DNA of 50,731 bases from assembly GCA_002436185.1 (NCBI GenBank), contig DJKX01000023.1, forward strand, positions 1 through 50,731, given 5' to 3'. The DNA is from Fidelibacterota bacterium UBA6531 (lineage in GTDB: Bacteria > Fidelibacterota > Marinisomatia > Marinisomatales > TCS55). Position 1 is the stretch's first letter. Every line of letters begins with the position of its first letter. Below the pieces are notes generated by a model. That model saw only the letters and a list, made by a program, of their open reading frames with translations. It ran no database searches and was not told the origin of the DNA. Both the position numbers and the translations under genes were made by a program. This document shows positions 15,599 to 24,073 of this stretch, one piece after another.

Positions 15599-17644
15599 AT
15601 GAAACACTTACTATTCATTATTTCATTTCTAGCCATAACAAATGCTGATCTGATTCAGCCGCCGAATTACAGCGCTTTGTATCATACATACGTCCAGTTT
15701 GAATGGGAGCAAATTCCATCGACAGATCGCTATCAACTAATGGTTTCCAATAATGATAGTTTTACCGACGTTGTGATTAATGTGACAGACCAAACCTTGG
15801 TTTATATCGCTAGAGAAAATATCGAATGGAGTTCGCAATATTATTGGAAAGTCCGAAAACATAATCTGGGTGGCGATCTTGGTCCCTGGTCAGACGTTTT
15901 CACATTTACCACAGCCGAACAAATATCAAATGTAACGACTACTTTTTCCAATGAATCTATTATAGCGGATGGAATCACAATATTTGGTTCATTTTTCAAT
16001 TATTACAGCTCAGTCGTTGATATTAATGGAAATGAAATCTGGAATTCCGGGAATGGCGATCTGGTTTTTTATAATACCAATGAGGATGGTGACCTTTTTG
16101 GCTGTTATTTGGATAATTCATTAAATAACAATTTGCCGGGAGTGGAATTTAATATTGATAATGATTTTGTTTGGGAGGAACCCAATGATGAATTTTTGCA
16201 TCATGACTTGATCCAATTACCCAACGGCAATTATATGGGCGTTGTATCTGTAAGTCAAATCGGGTCAATTCCTATTGGCAGTTGGACATCATTATTTCAG
16301 GGACATGGTTACATTGCCGATGGTGTAACGCTAGAATTTCCCTGGGTGGGCGATAAAATCGTGGAATGGGACAAAGATACAAAGGAAGTGGTTTGGAGCT
16401 GGAACACATTCGATTATTATGATATGCAGGATTATGATGATATTGGCGGGACTTGGGACCAGGCTTATATAGATCAGCAGTACGATTGGACCCACATAAA
16501 CGCCATAACTTTTTCTGAAGAAGACAATGCCATTTACATTTCTACACGGCACTTATCAAGAATAACCAAAATTGATCATGCCAGTGGTGATGTTGTTTGG
16601 AATATGGGTCATGAATTTCCATCCGGTGAAGTGGATTTTGGACATGATCTGGGTTTCAGTTTTCAGCATAGTCTGCAAGTATTGAATAATGGCAATATTG
16701 TTACCTTTGATAACGGTAATTTGAGTGAGATTTTTTTGGGGACGGATGAGCCCACTTCCCGTGCTATAGAGATTGACATTAGTAATGATGGGAATTCCTT
16801 TAACGCAGAAATTGAGTGGGAATATGTTTTACCCACCGATTTATTTGGTTTTGCTTCCGGCAATGCTCAAAAACTGGATAATGGTAATTATATAATTACC
16901 ACTGTTGGTGGCGGCGGTACATCCCTGGAAGTGAACACCAATGGTGAAATCGTCTGGGAAGCGGACCTGAATTTGACATTGCCCAATGGTGCAGTATACA
17001 GAGCGATGCGCATTCCGGGAATTTATCCGGTAGCTTTTAGTATAGTTACTCAAGATCTCCATACGCATGAATCAGAGCCGAGTGTTTCTGTAGAAGATTC
17101 CACAGTTGCGTTTGAAATTCATAATGAAGGTTATAATGCAGTTACGTATGCATATTCATTAGTAGATGATGAAGGCTGGTTTGATTCATCCATTCAAGAA
17201 GTATTCATTCAACCGGGAGAAAATTTCACAGCCGTATATTTTGCTGATCAAATAAGTGATCTTGCATCAGCGAATCCAATGGTTTTCACTGTAACTCCAA
17301 TCAATCATATTCAATTAACAAAAACAGTCAATGTAAATGCCTATACATTCCCCGTGGCAATTGATGATGAATTATTGCCAAATGCATTTAAGCTATATGA
17401 ACCATTTCCAAATCCGTTTAATCCCACAACCGCCATACGGTTTAGTATAGCTGCGACGCATGCGTCGCAGCTGCAAGTTTTTGATGTAACCGGGCGATTG
17501 GTAGAAACATTAATCGATAAGGATTTAAACCAAGGTGAATACACTATTCAATGGAATGCTTCTTCATTGCCAAGCGGCGTATATTTTGTTAGACTAACGT
17601 CAAGTATGAAAACACAAACAAGAAAAGTACTACTTCTTAAATAA
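15599..17644 (+). CDS. Secreted arylsulfotransferase-like protein with Fn3-like domain and T9SS tail
   Basis: The start is set at ATG 15599, giving a signal peptide (MKHLLFIISFLAITNA). The longer open frame runs back through thiN. 681 residues: an Fn3-like domain (about 25-103), a beta-propeller-like region with GNEIW, GEIVWE and NGNYI repeats (about 110-470), a beta-sandwich, then a type A T9SS sorting domain (about 592-681, PFPNPFNPTT ... SGVYFVRL ... KVLLLK). Conserved histidines of the arylsulfotransferase family are visible: LHHDLIQLPNG (about 201), DWTHINAI (about 299) and FQHSLQVLNNGN (about 355). Family members move sulfate between phenolic esters without PAPS, but activity here is unproven. 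The next gene starts immediately after the stop. Confidence 0.8.
   Translation: MKHLLFIISFLAITNADLIQPPNYSALYHTYVQFEWEQIPSTDRYQLMVSNNDSFTDVVINVTDQTLVYIARENIEWSSQYYWKVRKHNLGGDLGPWSDVFTFTTAEQISNVTTTFSNESIIADGITIFGSFFNYYSSVVDINGNEIWNSGNGDLVFYNTNEDGDLFGCYLDNSLNNNLPGVEFNIDNDFVWEEPNDEFLHHDLIQLPNGNYMGVVSVSQIGSIPIGSWTSLFQGHGYIADGVTLEFPWVGDKIVEWDKDTKEVVWSWNTFDYYDMQDYDDIGGTWDQAYIDQQYDWTHINAITFSEEDNAIYISTRHLSRITKIDHASGDVVWNMGHEFPSGEVDFGHDLGFSFQHSLQVLNNGNIVTFDNGNLSEIFLGTDEPTSRAIEIDISNDGNSFNAEIEWEYVLPTDLFGFASGNAQKLDNGNYIITTVGGGGTSLEVNTNGEIVWEADLNLTLPNGAVYRAMRIPGIYPVAFSIVTQDLHTHESEPSVSVEDSTVAFEIHNEGYNAVTYAYSLVDDEGWFDSSIQEVFIQPGENFTAVYFADQISDLASANPMVFTVTPINHIQLTKTVNVNAYTFPVAIDDELLPNAFKLYEPFPNPFNPTTAIRFSIAATHASQLQVFDVTGRLVETLIDKDLNQGEYTIQWNASSLPSGVYFVRLTSSMKTQTRKVLLLK
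17450..17471. repeat. 22-bp perfect palindrome inside the sorting-domain coding region
   Basis: GCTGCGACGCA (17450-17460) is followed at once by its exact reverse complement (17461-17471). It encodes AATHASQ at the point where relatives have a short variable loop between the FSI and VFDVTGR strands. It is GC-rich compared with the surrounding AT-rich DNA. Confidence 0.7.
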
Positions 17645-18700
17645 ATGAAATTTTCAGTCATACTCCTGATTCTAATCCAATTTCCATTACATGCACAATG
17701 CGATCCTGAATACACCTATTTTGATACCATTCCCGCTTCAGTAAATATTATTGATGGGGACAGCTGTTTTTATACCAACGATATTGATGTGTTTGATATA
17801 CTGATCAGTGAAAATGGTCTGGACTATGATTCTCCCCTTGAGCTTGGAACACAAACGTGGAATAACGGCAGGTTAAAAATCCTTGTTGCCGGCAATTATG
17901 GTAATGACAGTGGAGTGAATGATACTATTTTTGTACTTCCGGACAGTATTGGCAACTGGAATGAATTAAGCGCACTGTACCTGGAGTGGAACAGAATTGC
18001 AGAAATACCACCCAGTTTCAGCCAATTAACCAATATGCAGTCCTTGTATATTTCCAATAATCGCGTACAAAGTCTTCCGGAGGATTTTGGCAATTTATCC
18101 AACCTTTACCTGCTGGACGCCGGATATAATGAACTGGATTCATTGCCTGAATCGTTCTGCAATTTGGAGAATCTAAATTATTTATGGCTATTTAATAATG
18201 AGATCAACTTTATACCGACGTGTATATGCTCACTTGATATCAATTGGAATGACATGGATGCTGCCTGGTATCCCTATTTTGCTATTGGTGGAAATCAATT
18301 GTGTGATGATGTGCCTGAATGTATAGCCAGCAGTGAGCATTTTAATATTAGCCTGGATCAATTTTATTATTCGTTTATGATAACAGACTCACAGGATTGT
18401 GAAGTAGCAGGTATTGTTGACAATGGTTATTATCCCAATAAATTTAAATTATATAATCCATATCCAAACCCGTTTAACCCAACGACCACAATAGAGTTCT
18501 CAATTCCTCAAACAGAGTTTGTTACGGTTAAGGTGTATAATCTTGTCGGACATGAAATCACAACACTTATAAATGATGAATTATCTACAGGCAATCACAG
18601 TATCCAATGGGATGGCAGCCGTCAGCCAAGCGGTGTTTATTTTGTTCAAATCGAAAGTGGAAGTTTTATGAAAACTAGGAAGATGGTGCTGTTGAAATAA
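17645..18700 (+). CDS. Secreted leucine-rich-repeat protein with T9SS tail
   Basis: 351 residues. Signal peptide MKFSVILLILIQFPLHAQ, then a Cys-containing N-cap, then about four 23-residue leucine-rich repeats (about 99-190; for example LYLEWNRIAEIPPSF, LYISNNRVQSLPEDF, LDAGYNELDSLPESF, LWLFNNEINFIP). A C-terminal type A sorting domain follows (PYPNPFNPTTTIEFSIP ... SGVYFVQI ... RKMVLLK). It should be exported by the type IX pathway and either anchored or released, acting as a surface binding protein. The ATG directly follows the TAA of the arylsulfotransferase-like gene, so they form an operon. Its end nearly touches the convergent barrel gene (one base between stops). Confidence 0.85.
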   Translation: MKFSVILLILIQFPLHAQCDPEYTYFDTIPASVNIIDGDSCFYTNDIDVFDILISENGLDYDSPLELGTQTWNNGRLKILVAGNYGNDSGVNDTIFVLPDSIGNWNELSALYLEWNRIAEIPPSFSQLTNMQSLYISNNRVQSLPEDFGNLSNLYLLDAGYNELDSLPESFCNLENLNYLWLFNNEINFIPTCICSLDINWNDMDAAWYPYFAIGGNQLCDDVPECIASSEHFNISLDQFYYSFMITDSQDCEVAGIVDNGYYPNKFKLYNPYPNPFNPTTTIEFSIPQTEFVTVKVYNLVGHEITTLINDELSTGNHSIQWDGSRQPSGVYFVQIESGSFMKTRKMVLLK

Positions 18701-18701
18701 T

Positions 18702-20105
18702 TTAGAAGAAATATTTCAATTCAAACCGAATGTGGGAAAAATCCTCCATTTCATTAAAGGTATAATCATCATCCAGTGATGAATTGCCTGTTACTTTCGT
18801 CAGTGCGGTGATCAGTTTTAATGATGCAGAAAGGTCGTACGTACTTTTTAGTTCGATCAAGCATCCATTTCCTTTAGTATCATTATAAGTGGCTTGGTCC
18901 AATAAAAATAGTGTTTCAATAAGCAATTGCTCATTCAAGAATGATTTATTAAAAATCATGATAATGACTTCAGGTGCCATAATTGCCAAAGGTGTTCCCA
19001 TTCCGGGAAAGAATACAGAATAGGGGTCAAAACCTGCTTCCAATAAGGGCAGGTCCACGTCCGGCAAATATTCCGCATCGAACGAAAGTGTATCATATTT
19101 GAAATACTGCCCAATAAATTCGATACCTCCCGGTAATTCAGTTTCCAGTTGTAATATGGTTTGATAATATTTTGCCTTTGTTTCAAACGCGTGAGAGAAA
19201 AACACTTCATTTGCCGAACCAAAACTTCTCGAAGGTCCTTTGTTCGAAATAGAAGTAGAGTCATTATTATCAAAAGTTGAAAATTGAGCATATTCAGCCC
19301 GCAGAATGATCCATTTTGTTGGAATAACGATTCCGGCACCGATCATATCTGTTTTGCGAAATGAAAAAACGGTATCCAGTACAGACATTGTCTGAAATTG
19401 ATTTGTAAATACATTGGAGCCGCTCAGGCTGAATAATCTGTCATATCCACTGAAATAGGTAAATGAAAGATCTGCAACATTCATTTTTTGCTGCAATGTA
19501 ATACCGTATTCATCTGGTTTATTTGGGCTTATTATTTGCGATGCTCTTGGTGTAATAGGCAATTGAATAGGAAAATCAGGATCATTGATGGGCAGCCTAT
19601 TGGTATGGTGCAGGGGGGAATAATAGAAACCTAGTTTTGTATTATTCAAATAATAGTCCAAGGTTAATCCCAGTGAACTGTATTTTCGGTCACTGCCCAA
19701 ATTGAAGATGTAGTAATAATCATATGCGTTGATGTTATCGATAGGGCTGTTATCATCCACGCTGCTCCAGGATTGGATCTGTTTGCCGACCTTTATTTCT
19801 CCAAAGGTTGTAAACCAGCTGGCGTACAATTCCCGCAAGTCCCAAGTAAATTCCTGGGGGTCACTGCTGGAGAAAAAGGAATCATCCTCACGGATCTTAT
19901 ATTCCATTGCCAAGGTTGAATTAAATGCAAAATCCCCTCTTTGATGATCCACATTCAACCTGAAAATCCGCCAGGGAAGGTGAATGATCGAACGGTCGGA
20001 TAAACGGTGAATGTCGTATAAATGTACATACCCGCTGTATTGTGTAGATGACTGGGCAATTAACATATAACTGCATAGTATATATAGTATTGTTTTCAAT
20101 TTCAT
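18702..20105 (-). CDS. Outer-membrane beta-barrel (DUF1302-like), partner of START/sulfotransferase operon
   Basis: 467 residues with a signal peptide (about 1-17), many amphipathic strands and a terminal FELKYFF. The block WDLRELYASWFTTFGEIKVG then KQIQSWSSVDDNSPIDNINA then YDYYYIFNLGSDRK closely parallels the barrel at 27141 (LREAYIIWYPSWGEVKVGKQ, AWGAVDGNNPTDNLNPYDYYY), so the two are paralogs. DUF1302-type barrels are often found with RND exporters and LolA-like proteins. It is the third gene of the sulfotransferase-START-barrel operon (3-base gap after START). Proposed role: outer-membrane channel or receptor for the same class of molecule handled by the RND operon. Confidence 0.75.
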   Translation of the reverse strand: MKLKTILYILCSYMLIAQSSTQYSGYVHLYDIHRLSDRSIIHLPWRIFRLNVDHQRGDFAFNSTLAMEYKIREDDSFFSSSDPQEFTWDLRELYASWFTTFGEIKVGKQIQSWSSVDDNSPIDNINAYDYYYIFNLGSDRKYSSLGLTLDYYLNNTKLGFYYSPLHHTNRLPINDPDFPIQLPITPRASQIISPNKPDEYGITLQQKMNVADLSFTYFSGYDRLFSLSGSNVFTNQFQTMSVLDTVFSFRKTDMIGAGIVIPTKWIILRAEYAQFSTFDNNDSTSISNKGPSRSFGSANEVFFSHAFETKAKYYQTILQLETELPGGIEFIGQYFKYDTLSFDAEYLPDVDLPLLEAGFDPYSVFFPGMGTPLAIMAPEVIIMIFNKSFLNEQLLIETLFLLDQATYNDTKGNGCLIELKSTYDLSASLKLITALTKVTGNSSLDDDYTFNEMEDFSHIRFELKYFF

Positions 20106-20108
20106 AAA

Positions 20109-20708
20109 TTAATCTTTAAGTGCATCATTCAACCATTCTAATATTTCATTTCCCTGGGTAACCCAGGCTCTGTCCAAAGCCCAATTGGGAAAATCGCCAC
20201 GTAATTCTCCATTCCACGTATATGAAACGCTGGTTTCATGATCATTGATTGCAGTCAATTCCCATTCGCCGGCAGCATGTATCAGACGCACGTGATCTTT
20301 ATTAAGGGGAGCATCTTTATGCTCGACTGCAGAAAAATTGAATATCCATTCGCTGCCGAATTTATGTTTGTTATACTTAATGATGTAATCTCTCCCTGCA
20401 AATGGAAACGGCATGTCCAGCATGATGTGGACTATGTCTTCTTCCAATGATCTTGCTTGGGTCACCCGTAGAAATACATCGGGATATTCATTTACATTTT
20501 CAATAATTGCAGAAATTGTTTTTAAGGAAAAAGGAAGAGTTGTTTCTGTAATACATATGGGAAAGCCCAAATACTGTGTGGTCTTAATAATGACAGCATC
20601 ATTCTGCAGGGTAGTCCAGTCCTGATTTGTATTTAACCCGGAAAGATCCAGACCAAAGATCAAGCTTAAGCTGAAAAAGATTAAGGAAATTTTAGATATC
20701 TTCATCAT
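20109..20708 (-). CDS. START/SRPBCC-domain lipid-binding protein, exported
   Basis: The start is set at ATG 20708 (an ATGATGAAG; 20705 is equally possible), which overlaps the end of the sulfotransferase gene by 17 bases. The frame is open 36 bases further but without a signal peptide. About 199 residues: signal peptide KISKISLIFFSLSLIFG, then one START-like domain with NVNEYPDVFLRVTQARSLEEDI, MPFPFAGRDYIIKY, GEWELTAINDHETSVSYTWN and GDFPNWALDRAWVTQGNEIL. START domains bind sterols, phospholipids or other hydrophobic molecules in a closed cavity. The gene sits between a sulfotransferase and an outer-membrane barrel, consistent with carrying a lipid-like product across the periplasm (inference). 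Confidence 0.75.
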   Translation of the reverse strand: MMKISKISLIFFSLSLIFGLDLSGLNTNQDWTTLQNDAVIIKTTQYLGFPICITETTLPFSLKTISAIIENVNEYPDVFLRVTQARSLEEDIVHIMLDMPFPFAGRDYIIKYNKHKFGSEWIFNFSAVEHKDAPLNKDHVRLIHAAGEWELTAINDHETSVSYTWNGELRGDFPNWALDRAWVTQGNEILEWLNDALKD

Positions 20709-21795
20709 TTTCTGAAACAAAAAATGTATCATAAATAAATGCACAGTCTGAACGAATCTGATCTTCAGTTAATCCAAATTTCTCTAAGTTATATTGATGA
20801 GCGCTTGTGTATTGCCGCTGGCTTGCAGCTGTATTTTTTATTTCTGTCATCATTTCATCAGTGGGAGTTGCTCCCATGAATATAAGTATGTCGTTCATTA
20901 ATTTTTCAAAATCTGTCATAATACGATCATATTTTACAATGAATACTTTTGATTGATCAATAGCACCGCTTTGCCAATCTTCATGAAACCGTTTCAATAA
21001 TTCTAATAAGGCATTATATAAACGGTTAAGGAATCGTTGTTGTATGTTTTCATCCAGGCTCCAAAACCCAAATCGTTTATCCAGTACGCCTGTTACCAAA
21101 CTTAATCCTGAAGGCAGCACATTTAAAGGATCACGAACCATGTACACTATTTTTGCATCCGGAAAACGATCTAGAAAAGCAGGAATATTTGTACTCAATG
21201 AAAAGAGTTTTGGAATTACTGTATCATGTTTTGCAGAAATAGCTAAACGTTTCCAAAATGTCTCATACCAGTCGAAATCCCGTTCTGATGTATTCCTTAT
21301 TTTGGGATCAAACCAGTCAAATAGATCTTCTTCAGCGAAAGAAAGAATAAAACCGTAAAGGAAAAATCCATCGAAATATTTGAAAAGCAATGAAACATCA
21401 TCCGTTTCGATAGAGGTTAAACTGGTTTTATGAGCTGCTGTGGAATGATGGCGGGCAGGACTTATGATTTCTAAAAGCGGAAGCAGTGGTTTAATCAATT
21501 TCTGCAATGTAAGCGAAGGGTAAACCATTTGCCATAATTGAGCACCGGTTCCAAAGCCTTGATTAATGAGAAAGCGGTGTAAAAATGTTGTACCCGAACG
21601 TGGATTACCGACAATAACCATGGGTGAAAATTTCTTTTTCCGGATGGAAGGAAAAAATAAATTATCCAACTTTAATCCTATTCCAACGACTAAACGAAGA
21701 AATGACAACAGGAGCCCAGAAATAATTGGACTGATCCACGTTCCAAATGTGCGTCCTATCGTAAAGTATGATTTAAATGCTCTGGATGTTTTCAA
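20692..21795 (-). CDS. PAPS-dependent sulfotransferase family protein
   Basis: 367 residues. The 5'-phosphosulfate loop is GNPRSGTTFLHRF (63-75) and the 3'-phosphate-binding motif is VYMVRDPLNVLPSG (about 218-231). A hydrophobic stretch near the N-terminus (about 21-41) suggests membrane attachment on the cytoplasmic side. The family (Sulfotransfer_1/3) transfers sulfate from PAPS to hydroxyl groups of lipids, sugars or tyrosines. The acceptor cannot be read here. It is the first gene of a three-gene operon with a START protein and a barrel, which favours a lipid or other hydrophobic acceptor. Confidence 0.85.
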   Translation of the reverse strand: MKTSRAFKSYFTIGRTFGTWISPIISGLLLSFLRLVVGIGLKLDNLFFPSIRKKKFSPMVIVGNPRSGTTFLHRFLINQGFGTGAQLWQMVYPSLTLQKLIKPLLPLLEIISPARHHSTAAHKTSLTSIETDDVSLLFKYFDGFFLYGFILSFAEEDLFDWFDPKIRNTSERDFDWYETFWKRLAISAKHDTVIPKLFSLSTNIPAFLDRFPDAKIVYMVRDPLNVLPSGLSLVTGVLDKRFGFWSLDENIQQRFLNRLYNALLELLKRFHEDWQSGAIDQSKVFIVKYDRIMTDFEKLMNDILIFMGATPTDEMMTEIKNTAASQRQYTSAHQYNLEKFGLTEDQIRSDCAFIYDTFFVSENDEDI

Positions 21796-21872
21796 AGGTA
21801 TTATTAATTTATTTGCTTTACAGAGTTATAGTATATTAATTAAATAATACAATTAACTTAACCATCAGATTT

Positions 21873-21903
21873 AACTAATTGACTATATTTTAGTCTATTG
21901 GTT
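21873..21903. promoter_or_regulatory. 31-bp imperfect palindrome in the divergent sulfotransferase/arylsulfotransferase promoter region
   Basis: AACTAATTGACTA (21873-21885), five-base spacer TATTT, TAGTCTATTGGTT (21891-21903); 11 of 13 positions pair. It ends 20 bases before the ATG at 21924 and lies between two divergent genes, the right position for a dimeric regulator controlling both directions. No regulator is assigned. Confidence 0.55.
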
Positions 21904-21923
21904 AAACAAAATTTGAATAATAT

Positions 21924-23384
21924 ATGAATCTATTAAAACGAATTATTTTTTCCATTATATTAACCGGTGGTTTATTTGGCCAGGCATTCAATGGATATAC
22001 AATTTTTTCACCTCAAGCTGGTGGGCCGGGTGGCGGTGGTAATGGAACTACCTATTTAATTAATAATCAGCTCAATGTAATAAATGTTTGGAATCATTCT
22101 CGAGGTCCAGCAAGTATGGCCTATCTGCAGCAAGACAGTACAATTATTTATCCATATCGAGTACAGAACCCCACCATGACTAATGGCGGTGTTGGCGGCG
22201 GCATTGCCCATTTAGATTGGGATAGCAATATTCTTTGGTATTATACAGTTTCCGATAATCAATATCAGCACCATCATGATATCCAGCCGTTACCAAACGG
22301 CAATATTCTTGTCATAGCCTGGGAAAGGAAAACAGCAGCAGAAGCCTATGCCATGGGCCGGCAAACGATCGATAATCCTCTAAATGAAATGTGGTCTGAA
22401 GCAATACTGGAATTGGAGCCTATTGGCTCTAATAGTGCCAATATAGTTTGGGAATGGCATTTATGGGACCATTTGATTCAAGATGTAGATTCGGCCTTAC
22501 CAAACTATGGTGTTATTGCTGACCATCCTGAATTAATGAATATCAATTTTGGGAATGTTGGTGGTACACAAGGGCCCGGTAACTCACACGCCGATTGGAT
22601 GCATTTTAATGCTATTGATTATAATACTGATCTGGACCAGATTGTTGTATCATCAAGGACAATGGGTGAGATTTATATCATTGACCACAGTACAACCACC
22701 TCTGAAGCAGCCTCTCATTCAGGTGGGAATTCAGGAAAAGGTGGAGATTATTTGTATAGATGGGGTAATCCGCAAGTGTATGATAGAGGTAATGGATCAA
22801 ATCAACAATTGAATTCTCAGCATGGAATTAACTGGATTCCAGCTAACTATCCTGGTGGAGGTCATTTAATATGTTACAATAATAATTACCAGAATAACAA
22901 TTCAGCTGTGTTTGAAATAAATACTCCAGTTGATTCAACAGGAAACTATATATTGAATGGATCAGATCCTTATGATCCCAATGGGCCTGTTTGGATGCAT
23001 AGCGGCGGATTTTATTCCAATGTACAATCAGGGGCTTTTCGTTTACCCAATGGTAATACACTTATTACAGAAGCAGATGATGCTCATATGTTTGAAGTGA
23101 CATCCAGTGGAAACATTGTATGGAATTATACATTCCCCGGAAATAACATAATGATCGCCAGAGCTCAACGATATGAATTAAACTATTTAATAGATGATTT
23201 TCCAGTGTTTACATCGGGAGATGTCAATTTTGATGGCGAGATAAATATTGAAGATATAAGTTTAGCAGTAGATATGATTTATGGTACAGGTTATAACCCA
23301 ACGCCACCTGCAGATTTAAATGGAGATGGGGTTGTTACGATGAATGACATAGTAATAATGGTTCAATTGGCTATGAATAATTAA
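21924..23384 (+). CDS. Secreted arylsulfotransferase-like protein with C-terminal dockerin
   Basis: 486 residues. Signal peptide MNLLKRIIFSIILTGGLFGQ, then a beta-propeller-like arylsulfotransferase domain with conserved His clusters: YQHHHDIQPLPNGNILV (about 113), HADWMHFNAIDY (about 223) and NSQHGINWIP (about 297). The propeller repeats LYRWGNP and GNIVWNYTFPG follow. The last 55 residues hold two calcium-binding dockerin-type repeats (GDVNFDGEINIEDISLAVDM and ADLNGDGVVTMNDIVIMVQL). It is a relative of the protein at 15599, but with a dockerin in place of a T9SS tail, so the anchoring differs. It is divergent from the sulfotransferase operon, with a palindrome just upstream. Confidence 0.82.
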   Translation: MNLLKRIIFSIILTGGLFGQAFNGYTIFSPQAGGPGGGGNGTTYLINNQLNVINVWNHSRGPASMAYLQQDSTIIYPYRVQNPTMTNGGVGGGIAHLDWDSNILWYYTVSDNQYQHHHDIQPLPNGNILVIAWERKTAAEAYAMGRQTIDNPLNEMWSEAILELEPIGSNSANIVWEWHLWDHLIQDVDSALPNYGVIADHPELMNINFGNVGGTQGPGNSHADWMHFNAIDYNTDLDQIVVSSRTMGEIYIIDHSTTTSEAASHSGGNSGKGGDYLYRWGNPQVYDRGNGSNQQLNSQHGINWIPANYPGGGHLICYNNNYQNNNSAVFEINTPVDSTGNYILNGSDPYDPNGPVWMHSGGFYSNVQSGAFRLPNGNTLITEADDAHMFEVTSSGNIVWNYTFPGNNIMIARAQRYELNYLIDDFPVFTSGDVNFDGEINIEDISLAVDMIYGTGYNPTPPADLNGDGVVTMNDIVIMVQLAMNN

Positions 23385-23392
23385 TTCTGTTA

Positions 23393-23421
23393 TTGTCTTG
23401 AAATAAATTTTTTTCTAATTT
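23393..23421 (+). promoter_or_regulatory. Candidate promoter of the TetR/RND operon
   Basis: TTGTCT (23393-23398), 17-base spacer, TAATTT (23416-23421). The predicted transcription start falls inside the palindrome that follows, so a bound repressor would block initiation and the leader would be under 30 bases. Confidence 0.45.
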
Positions 23422-23422
23422 C

Positions 23423-23450
23423 GGAAACGATATAAACGTAAATCGTTTCC
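23423..23450. promoter_or_regulatory. TetR operator palindrome upstream of the RND operon
   Basis: GGAAACGAT (23423-23431) and its perfect inverse ATCGTTTCC (23442-23450), 10-base spacer. It ends one base before the ATG of the TetR gene, which has no ribosome-binding site. The placement is that of an autoregulatory operator for the adjacent TetR-family protein. Confidence 0.8.
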
Positions 23451-23451
23451 A

Positions 23452-24072
23452 ATGGTTAATCAATATACAGAACAAGAAGAACAAATCCTGGAGGAGGGAT
23501 TTGAATCTATAGCTCAAACGGGTGTGAGATCATTCACGGTTGAATCTTTGGCAAGCCGATTAGGGATGAGTAAAAAAACCATTTATAAGTATTTTCCAAC
23601 CAAAGAAAAGCTCATCCGAAAAATTGTCATTTTTATGACGGGAAAAATAGAGCGTTTATTTAAAAAAGTAAGAGAAAATGGAGATAATCCTGTCATCCAA
23701 TTTGTAAAAGTAATGGACCATATTTCCACATTTGCTACCAAAGCACCCGTGCAACGATTGGTACAATTAAAAACAACTTATCCGGCTGTGTGGAAAGAAA
23801 TCGAATCGTTCCGCTTGAATCGACAGCAGGATTTTTATGAAATATTTAAATCTGCACAGGAACAAGGTTTGGCCAGAAGCGATGTGAATATGAAACATTT
23901 TTCTATCGTTTTTATCAATATGGTCAACAATACATTCCAACCGGAATTTTTTCTGAAGAATGATTTGCCGATTAAAGATACAGTTGTTGGATTTGCAAAT
24001 GTAGTGGCAAATGGTATCTTTACTGAAAAAGGAATGCAGGTTATGCAAACATATAAGGAAAGAAAACACTAG
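23452..24072 (+). CDS. TetR-family transcriptional regulator of the RND operon
   Basis: 206 residues. The N-terminal helix-turn-helix is seen at about 29-55 (TVESLASRLGMSKKTIYKYF PTK). The C-terminal ligand domain is of the family's usual size, with no recognisable ligand specificity. It is the first gene of TetR-RND-LolA-like-barrel: its TAG at 24070-24072 is followed one base later by the exporter ATG. A perfect palindrome adjoins its start, implying repression of itself and the whole operon until an effector, probably a cargo of the exporter or a membrane signal, is bound (inference). Confidence 0.9.
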   Translation: MVNQYTEQEEQILEEGFESIAQTGVRSFTVESLASRLGMSKKTIYKYFPTKEKLIRKIVIFMTGKIERLFKKVRENGDNPVIQFVKVMDHISTFATKAPVQRLVQLKTTYPAVWKEIESFRLNRQQDFYEIFKSAQEQGLARSDVNMKHFSIVFINMVNNTFQPEFFLKNDLPIKDTVVGFANVVANGIFTEKGMQVMQTYKERKH

Positions 24073-24073
24073 T

